The notes under the pieces: model-generated | What the model was told of the DNA's origin: nothing | The model's database searches: none | What the model saw: the letters and a program-made list of their open reading frames with translations, nothing else | From: JBICHN01 sp043101845 | GTDB lineage: Bacteria; Planctomycetota; Phycisphaerae; Phycisphaerales; UBA5793 | Direction of reading: 5' to 3' | Assembly: GCA_043101845.1 (NCBI GenBank) | Contig: JBICHN010000011.1 | Span: 620,001-684,000, forward strand | DNA length: 64,000 nucleotides | Part shown: positions 26,638-33,899 of the stretch, one piece after another | Layout of the letters: every line of letters begins with the position of its first letter | How positions within the stretch are numbered: the first letter of the stretch is position 1 | Translations under genes and position numbers: made by a program

Positions 26638-27690
26638 TTACAGCTTGGAGGCGTACTGCGAAAGCGCTTCATCGAGCGGGGTCGGCATGATTCCAAGGCG
26701 ATACCGCAGGCGCGCCGTGTCGCAAACCGAATCTTCGCCGGCCATGATGACCTGATCCGTATTGAACGGGACGATCGCGCTGAACCCAAGCAGCTCCGCG
26801 GAGCTTGCGAGACCTCTCGCATACCAGATGGGAATGGGACGCGGCTTGCGCCAGTTCGAATTCGGGCTCACCTTGTCGCGAATAATCTCGTACATCTCGG
26901 GCCAGGTCATCGACCGGGGGCCGCCGACCGGAAAGACTTCGTGAATCGCGTCCTCCGTCATGAGGGCGCGGGTGAACGCGAGGGCGACATCGCGCACGAA
27001 CACGGGCTGCACCTTCTTTTTCGGCCCACCGCCCGCGGCGCCGGTTCCGAAGTACGGCATGAAGACGAAAGGCGCCTTGCGGCCGCGCGCCCAGTTCGCG
27101 ACCATCTCGGTGAACTCACCGTCCGGCCCGTGAATGAGCGACGGACGGAATATCGTCCAGTCAAGCCCGCTCCGACGGACGAGCAGTTCCGCGGCGTACT
27201 TCGTTCGGTGGTAATCGGATTCGGCGTTCGGTCGCGACCCCAGCGCCGACATGTGCAGGTATCGCTTGATTCCACTTCGCGCGCACGCATCGAGGATTCG
27301 CCCGGTCGCCTGGATGTGCATGCGCTCGAAAGTAATGCTCTGAGTGGGCTTCTCCTCGATAATCCCGATCAGGTGGGCGCACGCGTCGGCGCCTTCGAGT
27401 AGCCGATCAAGCGAGGACTCGTCGAAGATGTCACCTTCTACCACCTCGGCTGACTTCGGAAGACCGCTTGTCTTCTCCTTGTCCCGCACCAGAGCGCGGA
27501 CGAGGTACCCGTGATCGCTCATGACGCGGCACAGATGCCGGCCGACGAACCCGGTCGCGCCCGTTACGGCGACGCGCATCGAAACCGGCGCCGAATCAGG
27601 GAACTCCGGCGTCAGGTCAGGAACCGAGGATGTTTCCGGGGCGTCATTCGCCTCCGGATTGGATGGCGAGGGTGATTCTGCTTCCGACAT
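26638..27690 (-). CDS. NAD(P)-binding NDUFA9-like/atypical SDR protein
   Basis: A 350-residue Rossmann-fold protein. A polar N-terminal leader of 37 residues precedes MRVAVTGATGFVGRHLCRVM with TGATGFVG, the nucleotide-binding loop. VVEGDIFDESSLDRLLEGAD and RYLHMSALGS place it in the complex-I NDUFA9-like or atypical short-chain dehydrogenase group. SDYHRTKYAAELLVRRSGLD carries the YxxxK-like pair. The start may be ATG 27690 (with GAGAGAG) or ATG 27579 at the Rossmann domain. It probably binds NAD(P)H in quinone or lipid-linked metabolism; the substrate is not predictable. Confidence 0.85.
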   Translation of the reverse strand: MSEAESPSPSNPEANDAPETSSVPDLTPEFPDSAPVSMRVAVTGATGFVGRHLCRVMSDHGYLVRALVRDKEKTSGLPKSAEVVEGDIFDESSLDRLLEGADACAHLIGIIEEKPTQSITFERMHIQATGRILDACARSGIKRYLHMSALGSRPNAESDYHRTKYAAELLVRRSGLDWTIFRPSLIHGPDGEFTEMVANWARGRKAPFVFMPYFGTGAAGGGPKKKVQPVFVRDVALAFTRALMTEDAIHEVFPVGGPRSMTWPEMYEIIRDKVSPNSNWRKPRPIPIWYARGLASSAELLGFSAIVPFNTDQVIMAGEDSVCDTARLRYRLGIMPTPLDEALSQYASKL

Positions 27691-27788
27691 CGCTCTCTCT
27701 CAGGGATGGACGGGTCGTCTGATCGGCCGATGAGAATCGACGCGATGATACGGGAGTCGGCGCGCGCCCGCAACGGCGGGGCGATTGG

Positions 27789-28562
27789 TCAGGGATCCGA
27801 CGAATCGACTTCATGCTGCGCGCCGTCCACCGCGGCGGCGATCTCGCCGAGTGAAAGCCGAGAGACTGCTTCCATGAATTCGTCATCGTCGGCGAGCGCG
27901 AGAACGAGTTCATTTTTCTGAAGCCGCCAGAGCGCTCCGAGACTTCCGCGCGATGCGTCTTCGATGTCCGCGTAGGTTGCCGGGTCGTTGACGAGCGTCT
28001 GCACCGCATCGAGTTCGATGAGGTGTGAGAGTCCGAGGTCGTCAAGCGCCTGATGACGAACATCCTCGGGCGCGGACGCGATGCGCGTGAGGTTCGTCAA
28101 GGCGTCGCTCCCGGCTCCGACGCCGGGAATGAAGCGGACGAATCCGTTGTTTAGACGCTCCGCCAGCGCGAGTCGGGAATCGGAGACGCCCGTCGGCTGA
28201 TTCGAAAGCGCGCGAGCCGTCGTGTAGAGAAGCCCGAGCTCAAAGACGACCAGCCCGATGACGAGCCCGAGCGCCATCCCGCTGATCCGGTCGCCGAGCG
28301 CGATCTCGTCTCCGAGGCGGCGCTTGAGCAGAAACCGCGTGATATATCCCGCGGCAAGTCCAACGAGCCCGATCACCAACGGGGGCCACGCAAGGCCGAG
28401 ATGAAAATAGGTCGTGATCTCGAGCACGGGCAGAAGCAGAAGCCAGAGGAGAATCGACGCGATGAGCAGGGGGAGCACCGCAAGCCCGACCCGCATTCCT
28501 CCGCGCCAGTAGCCGAGGGCGGCGAAGATGAGCAGAGTCATGATGAGCAGGATGACGGCCAT
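27789..28562 (-). CDS. CvpA-family membrane protein
   Basis: A 257-residue protein of the CvpA family. It opens with four hydrophobic segments in the first 145 residues (AVILLIMTLLIFAALGYWRG, VGLAVLPLLIASILLWLLLLP, PPLVIGLVGLAAGYITRFLL, LGLVIGLVVFELGLLY). The GYWRGGMR motif and the ITRFLLKRRLGD turn are characteristic. The C-terminal half is soluble and helical. CvpA proteins are linked to colicin V production and envelope homeostasis in other bacteria; the role here is inferred. AGGAGGAA lies seven bases before the ATG at 28562. Confidence 0.8.
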   Translation of the reverse strand: MAVILLIMTLLIFAALGYWRGGMRVGLAVLPLLIASILLWLLLLPVLEITTYFHLGLAWPPLVIGLVGLAAGYITRFLLKRRLGDEIALGDRISGMALGLVIGLVVFELGLLYTTARALSNQPTGVSDSRLALAERLNNGFVRFIPGVGAGSDALTNLTRIASAPEDVRHQALDDLGLSHLIELDAVQTLVNDPATYADIEDASRGSLGALWRLQKNELVLALADDDEFMEAVSRLSLGEIAAAVDGAQHEVDSSDP

Positions 28563-28624
28563 CGACGATTCCTCCTGGCGTCAATGGTAGCGAATCGCGA
28601 AGCGGGCGCGGTCGCCGAATCCGC

Positions 28625-30520
28625 TCAGCCGAACTTCGATCGCCAATACGCGAGGCCGCCGAGCGTAAAGAGCCGCTGGCCGTGGTCACGGCGTCCAGCG
28701 CGGTGCTCGTCGAGCATCTGTTCGATGAAACGCCGATCGAGCGGCCAGTCGCCGAACGAATCTTCCGCCCGAAGCAGATCGGTGATCATGCTCCCAAGAC
28801 CGCGATAGTCTTCGCGAATCCATTCGCCGATCGGTATGGCGAATCCCATCTTCGGGCGATCGACGATTGCGGCCGGGAGGTACCGCTTCGCCACCCGTTT
28901 GAGAAGCCCCTTCGCGCGACCATCGGCCATGAGCTCCGTGGCCGGAGTCCGAAACGATCGGGCGACGAGCTGTGAGTCCAGAAAAGGCGCTCGCGTCTCC
29001 AGCGCTACGGACATCGCCGCAGTGTCGGTCTTGCGCAGGAGATCACCAGGGAGGTATCGCCGGAAATCTCCCCGAATGAGTTCTTCTGCAGGACGAGGGG
29101 AACCCGCGGGGACGGTGAGGAGACCGGGAACAACCCTTCGAGCCAGCGGAGAAGGAAGGACCCGCAACAATTCGTCGTAGCCGCATCCACGGGACGCGAC
29201 GCCGAGCCGGGCGAGCTTGCTCCACTTCGACTTCGGGTGCGCGCCGTCGAACAGAGCGCTCGGAGTGATTCGGAGAATCCATCGATACCGGTCCAACCAG
29301 AACGCAGCGCGGTGCCGCTCATATCCGAGGAGAACTTCATCTCCGCCGTCACCGGTCAGCGCGACCTGAACCTCCCGTCGCGCCGCCTTCGCCACCCAAT
29401 GGGTCGGCAGAAGGGAACTGTCACCGAACGGAAGTCCAAGCTCATCAAGCATGCGGGTCAGGTCGCCCACGGGGTCGACTTCGACTTCAAGCGTGTGATG
29501 GTCCGTCCCGAGGTGATCGGCGACCGATTGTGCGAAGGATGACTCGTCGTATCGATCGTCCGGCATCCGCACGGTAAAGGTCTTCAGGTCCCCGAGCGCC
29601 TGGTGGGCGTAGTGGGCGACAAGTGACGAATCGACGCCGCCCGATAGAAAGCAGCCGAGCGGTACATCCGCTTCGAGGCGTGCTTCGACCGAATGACGAA
29701 GCAGTCGATCAATCTCGTCTTCATCCAACGCCTCAAGTTCGTTCGCCGCGAATTCGACGCGTGGCGCCCAGTCGGTTTCGCGTTTCTTCTCATCCGGATC
29801 ATGGCAGAAAGTGACCTCCGCCGACGCGGGGACCATCCGCATTCCCTGCCATGGCAGCAGTTCATCGTCGGGGAATCCGTAGAGCAGGTACGGGATCCAC
29901 CACGCCTGCTCCGACGGTCGACGGGTAAACGATCCAAGAGCGTCGAGCGCTTCGAGGATGGCGGGCACGGTGCTTGCGAACACCGTGATCGTCGGATCCT
30001 CATCTCGATCGACCCAGAAGTAGAGGGGCTTCTCGCCGGCGCGGTCGCGGGCGAGCGTCAGGAGACCCGACCGGCCATCCCAGAGCGCGTAGGCGAACAT
30101 GCCTTCAAGATACTCCGGCAGAGCGGTCGGACCAGCCTCACGGTAACCATGAAGAATCGTCTCGGTGTCACTGTGATCCGATTCGAACCGATGTCCCCGC
30201 GCCTCGAGCTCGGCGCGGAGCGCGCGATGGTTGTAGATGCACCCATTGAATACGGTCGCGAGTTGATTCGACTCGTCCTCGGACGAGGAGGCCTCTCGGT
30301 CGCGCCAGACCATCGGCTGGCCGCCCGTTTCATGATCGAGAATGGACAAGCGGGCGTGGACCAGCGCGATCTCGTAGACGCGGTCGCCGAATCGAGCACG
30401 ATCGCGAAACCGTCCGGCGTCGTCCGGCCCACGGTGACGCAGGCGCCGGAGCATGGCGTCGAGCCACTCGTCGGGAATGGGTCCGCCGTCGCGTCGAAGG
30501 ATGCCGCCGAAACCGCACAT
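28625..30520 (-). CDS. asnB: Glutamine-hydrolysing asparagine synthetase
   Basis: A 631-residue class II glutamine amidotransferase: glutamine plus aspartate plus ATP gives asparagine. The chain opens MCGFGGILRRDGG, so Cys2 becomes the N-terminal nucleophile. RHRGPDDAGRF and NGCIYNHRALRAELEARGH complete the glutaminase domain. The synthetase domain has FLSGGVDSSLVAHYA, the PP-loop for ATP, GLPFGDSSLLPTHWVAKAAR and LTGDGGDEVLLGYERH. TRAPFLDSQLVARSFR is also typical. In other bacteria such enzymes can instead amidate surface-glycan sugars; no such context is present here. It lies between the lipoprotein gene and cvpA. Confidence 0.93.
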   Translation of the reverse strand: MCGFGGILRRDGGPIPDEWLDAMLRRLRHRGPDDAGRFRDRARFGDRVYEIALVHARLSILDHETGGQPMVWRDREASSSEDESNQLATVFNGCIYNHRALRAELEARGHRFESDHSDTETILHGYREAGPTALPEYLEGMFAYALWDGRSGLLTLARDRAGEKPLYFWVDRDEDPTITVFASTVPAILEALDALGSFTRRPSEQAWWIPYLLYGFPDDELLPWQGMRMVPASAEVTFCHDPDEKKRETDWAPRVEFAANELEALDEDEIDRLLRHSVEARLEADVPLGCFLSGGVDSSLVAHYAHQALGDLKTFTVRMPDDRYDESSFAQSVADHLGTDHHTLEVEVDPVGDLTRMLDELGLPFGDSSLLPTHWVAKAARREVQVALTGDGGDEVLLGYERHRAAFWLDRYRWILRITPSALFDGAHPKSKWSKLARLGVASRGCGYDELLRVLPSPLARRVVPGLLTVPAGSPRPAEELIRGDFRRYLPGDLLRKTDTAAMSVALETRAPFLDSQLVARSFRTPATELMADGRAKGLLKRVAKRYLPAAIVDRPKMGFAIPIGEWIREDYRGLGSMITDLLRAEDSFGDWPLDRRFIEQMLDEHRAGRRDHGQRLFTLGGLAYWRSKFG

Positions 30521-30556
30521 GGGGCGGCAGCATAGCAGACGATCTGTGATCGAGAA

Positions 30557-31102
30557 TCAGGGGAGCGTATAGGCGCCCGTCGACGAATCGCGAAGCCAGT
30601 ACTTCTGCGGCACGGGGACGAGTTCACCGATCGACGAATTGAACTTCAGGTTCCCGCGTGGACCCGCAATCGACACGGTCGTCGGGGGTGGCGAAATGAT
30701 CTCGACCCAGTACACATCCGGCTCGCTTGTGAAACTGGCGGCACGAGGGGCGACCTGCAGTCGCACGACCCGATCCGTCGCGTTCCTGTACCGCGGGTTC
30801 TTCGCCAGGTCGAAGGTGGCTTCCTCTTCGGGTCCGAGCAGCTTGCGGTGGCTATCGATCGACATGAGGGAGATGAATCCCGGATCGGTCGACGGCGCGC
30901 CGGCGCCGTCCCCGACATGCAGACGGGCTGTCACCCAGGTATCCGAGTCATTCTTGATCGTGACGATGTCGCCCGATCGCGGGAACGGAACGGGCGGCGG
31001 CGTTTCGCAACTCGCGAGGAGAGCGAGCAGGAACGCCGCCGCCGCGATTCCGTACATCAGTCGAACCGAAACCACTCTTCGAATGCCGTCACCGGTCGCC
31101 AT
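30557..31102 (-). CDS. Hypothetical lipoprotein
   Basis: A 181-residue predicted lipoprotein. The signal peptide is RLMYGIAAAAFLLALLASCE, with lipobox ASC. The mature domain begins PRSGDIVTIKNDSDTWVTAR and contains DPGFISLMSIDSHRKLLGPE and YRNATDRVVRLQVAPRAAS, a beta-rich pattern I do not recognise. The frame is open to an ATG at 31207 that overlaps the aspS stop (ATGA), which would place about 50 residues before the signal peptide, so I prefer ATG 31102 (31117 and 31123 are also possible). It is probably co-transcribed with aspS. Confidence 0.68.
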   Translation of the reverse strand: MATGDGIRRVVSVRLMYGIAAAAFLLALLASCETPPPVPFPRSGDIVTIKNDSDTWVTARLHVGDGAGAPSTDPGFISLMSIDSHRKLLGPEEEATFDLAKNPRYRNATDRVVRLQVAPRAASFTSEPDVYWVEIISPPPTTVSIAGPRGNLKFNSSIGELVPVPQKYWLRDSSTGAYTLP

Positions 31103-31203
31103 CGCATATCCGATCATTCGCATCTGAACATGTCCACGGCCGGGAGGCCGCCCGGCCCATACCACATCATCGGCCGGATGCCGGCGGAGACTGGTGTTTC
31201 GAG

Positions 31204-32982
31204 TCATCGATTCTCACCGGACGCGTTCTCCGGGGCGTGCACGCGAATGTGCAGTTCCTTGAGCTGCCCCTCGTCAACGGCGCTCGGCGCCTCGGACATG
31301 AGGTCCTGACCGGTGAGCGTCTTCGGAAACGCAATGACATCACGGATATTGCTCGTGCCCACGAGATGCATCACGATCCGGTCCAGACCGAACGCAATGC
31401 CGCCGTGGGGCGGGCAGCCATATCGCAGCGCGTCGAGCAGAAAGCTGAACTTCGCCCGCGCCTGCTCGTCGTCGATGTTGAGCAGTCGGAAGACGCGGCT
31501 CTGCACCTCCGGCTGATGAATTCGGATCGAACCGCCCGCGACTTCGGAGCCGTTGAGCACGAGGTCGTACGCGCGGCTCGACACGGTTCCCGGGTCACTT
31601 TCGAGACGATCGAGGTCTTCGGGTTTCGGCGCCGTAAACGGATGATGCGGCGAATCCCATCGCTGCTCGTCTTCGTTCCATTCGAGCAGAGGAAAGTCGA
31701 GGACCCAGACGAACTCCCAGTGTCCTTCCTTCACCAGACCAAGTTCGCGCGCGACGCGGCCACGCAACTCGCCGAGCACGCGGCTCGCGACGGCGAACGA
31801 GTCAGCGGCGAAGAGGAGCAGGTCACCGGGCTTTGCGGCGGTCCGCTCGACCACCTCGTCGGAGACCTCCGCGAGGAACTTCGCCACGCCGCCTTCGAGT
31901 CCGTTCTCGGTCACCTTGGTGAACGGAAGTCCGCCGGCGCCGAATTGCTTCGCCCATTCGCCCAGGGCGTCGATCTGCTTCCGGCTCAGCGCAGCGCCGC
32001 CCGGCGCGCAGATCGCCTTCACTACGCCGCCTGCTTCGAGAGCGCCGGTGAACACCCGGAAGTCCGTTCGCTTCGCGGCTTCGCTGAGATCGACGAGTTC
32101 GAGTCCAAAGCGAAGGTCGGGGCGGTCGATCCCGTACTTCTCCATCGCTTCCGAATACGACATCCTTCGGAACGGCCCGACCTCGACGCCGAGGATTTCC
32201 TTCCACATCTGGCGGAAGAGTCCCTCGACGACTTCGAGCACATCGGACTCGTCGACGAAGCTCATTTCGAGGTCGAGCTGCGTGAACTCGGCCTGACGAT
32301 CAGCCCGTGGATCCTCGTCGCGGAAGCAGCGAACGATCTGCATGTACCGGTCGCATCCGGCCGCCATCAGGATCTGCTTGAAAATCTGCGGACTCTGCGG
32401 AAGCGCGTAGAAGGCCCCCGGTGTAAGCCGTGAGGGCACGAGGAAGTCGCGGGCGCCTTCCGGCGTCGAACGACACAGGAATGGCGTTTCGACTTCGATG
32501 AAGCCACGATCGGCGAGGAATGAGCGCATAACCTGCGTAACACGATGCCGTACGCGCAAAGTGTTCTGCATTCGCGCGCTGCGGAGGTCGAGGTACCGGA
32601 ACTTGAGTCGCCGCTCTTCGGCCGATTCTCCCTCCGGGTCGTCCGGCAGGATCGGGGGCGTTTCGGCCTTGTTCAGGAGCTCCGCCTTCTGGACAATGAC
32701 TTCAACTTCGCCGGTGGGAATCTTCGCATTCACGCTCTGGCGATTGACGACCTCCCCCTGCGCAGCGATCACATCTTCATGGCGGAGCTTCTCCGCCATC
32801 TCATACATCGATCGATCATTGTCCGGGTCGAAGACGAGCTGCGTAACGCCGGAGTAGTCGCGGACATCAATAAACAGGATTCCACCGTGGTCACGCGTCC
32901 GCGTGACCCAGCCGTTGAGTGTCGCGGTGGCTCCGATGTGTTCGGCGCGGAGTTCACCGCACTTGTGGGTGCGCTTCAACAT
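31204..32982 (-). CDS. aspS: Aspartyl-tRNA synthetase (possibly non-discriminating)
   Basis: A class II aminoacyl-tRNA synthetase of 592 residues, normal for bacterial AspRS. The N-terminal OB fold (1-110) begins KRTHKCGELRAEHIGATATL. Motif 2 is RCFRDEDPRADRQAEFTQLD, motif 3 is GGIAFGLDRIVMHLVG, and the bacterial GAD insertion is visible as FTGALEAGGVVKAICAPGGA. In the anticodon domain RDHGGILFIDVRD has His at position 32. This is the residue type described for relaxed AspRS that also charges tRNA-Asn; discriminating E. coli-type enzymes have Leu there. If relaxed, an amidotransferase GatCAB must be encoded elsewhere. It heads a leftward run. Confidence 0.96.
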   Translation of the reverse strand: MLKRTHKCGELRAEHIGATATLNGWVTRTRDHGGILFIDVRDYSGVTQLVFDPDNDRSMYEMAEKLRHEDVIAAQGEVVNRQSVNAKIPTGEVEVIVQKAELLNKAETPPILPDDPEGESAEERRLKFRYLDLRSARMQNTLRVRHRVTQVMRSFLADRGFIEVETPFLCRSTPEGARDFLVPSRLTPGAFYALPQSPQIFKQILMAAGCDRYMQIVRCFRDEDPRADRQAEFTQLDLEMSFVDESDVLEVVEGLFRQMWKEILGVEVGPFRRMSYSEAMEKYGIDRPDLRFGLELVDLSEAAKRTDFRVFTGALEAGGVVKAICAPGGAALSRKQIDALGEWAKQFGAGGLPFTKVTENGLEGGVAKFLAEVSDEVVERTAAKPGDLLLFAADSFAVASRVLGELRGRVARELGLVKEGHWEFVWVLDFPLLEWNEDEQRWDSPHHPFTAPKPEDLDRLESDPGTVSSRAYDLVLNGSEVAGGSIRIHQPEVQSRVFRLLNIDDEQARAKFSFLLDALRYGCPPHGGIAFGLDRIVMHLVGTSNIRDVIAFPKTLTGQDLMSEAPSAVDEGQLKELHIRVHAPENASGENR

Positions 32983-33305
32983 GATGCGTTCAGCCTTTCG
33001 GCGACCTCGTTCGAGGCGTATTCCCGACGACGGCGCATGGCCGGCGCGGGTCGAGTTCTGAATTCGAGAATGTAGGCTCGGAGATGACGAGCGACAGCGG
33101 ATCGTGGCGGCCGACGCCTCAGGCGTCAGCGTCCCCGCGTCGGGAAGGGTGAGGGTGCAGTATGAAGTCGCTTCGGGTCACGATCGGAGTCCTTCAACAC
33201 TCGCCCGGTCCACGGCGAACGGCCGCGAACTCGCGGGGATGATAGTCCCGCCCGGGGCGTCATCGCCAATCCGGACGCGGGACTCGAGCGGGGTCGCAAA
33301 CGCCC
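32983..33305. other. 323-base gap upstream of aspS
   Basis: No supported gene. The region should contain the aspS promoter, but no convincing -35/-10 pair is visible. A TACATT lies on the minus strand at about 33074-33069. One perfect inverted repeat, GACGCCT-C-AGGCGTC, is at 33113-33127. Confidence 0.5.
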
Positions 33306-33755
33306 TCAAGCTTCGCCGGACTCCCACGGGTCGTACTCAAGGACGAGGTTCGGGACTTCGGCGGGGTTCCATTTCAACTCGATGTCGTGCGGCTGCTGCC
33401 CGCGAGCGGTCTCCATGGCGAGGATCGGCTCGATGAACGGCCGCACACTGTCGAGCAGTTTCGGAATGTTGACGCCCATATAGAGGTCTGGGAGTCCTTC
33501 GAACTTCGATTGGGCGGTCCGCCAGACCTTCTGCACCCCTCTCGGGTTGTCCCGGTTGATGTGCTCGAGCGTGACGGCGATCTGGATGAGTCCCTGATAG
33601 AACCGTGCCCGCTCGCCGACGCACATCGCCCAGACTTCCTCCCAGACCTCGTGCGCCTCGAAGAAGTCCTTCTCGTTGAAGACCTCGATTCCTTCGAGAA
33701 ACAACTTGCGCTCTTCTTCGGGGTCGAGCGTGTTGTACGCGGGTGGGGGCGTCAT
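33306..33755 (-). CDS. DUF309 family protein
   Basis: A 149-residue protein of the DUF309 family. LFLEGIEVFNEKDFFEAHEVWEE is the diagnostic block (the F.EAHEVWE motif), followed by GERARFYQGLIQIAVTLEHI with YQGLIQ. These helical residues suggest a metal- or nucleotide-binding helical bundle, but the function is unknown. The ATG at 33755 starts MTPPPAYNTL; an in-frame ATG at 33776 adds seven residues. It is divergent from purL, with 144 bases between. Confidence 0.83.
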   Translation of the reverse strand: MTPPPAYNTLDPEEERKLFLEGIEVFNEKDFFEAHEVWEEVWAMCVGERARFYQGLIQIAVTLEHINRDNPRGVQKVWRTAQSKFEGLPDLYMGVNIPKLLDSVRPFIEPILAMETARGQQPHDIELKWNPAEVPNLVLEYDPWESGEA

Positions 33756-33899
33756 CGAGGCATCGTACGCGAACATCTGAAACAAGGGAGGCCGTGGATA
33801 CAATCGGCCCGGGCAGTCGATCGATGGCTGATCCGGACGCTTCGGCCGCTCGACGCGCGGCCGGATCAGACGACCGACGGTCGAGGAAGCGCCCGCCGC

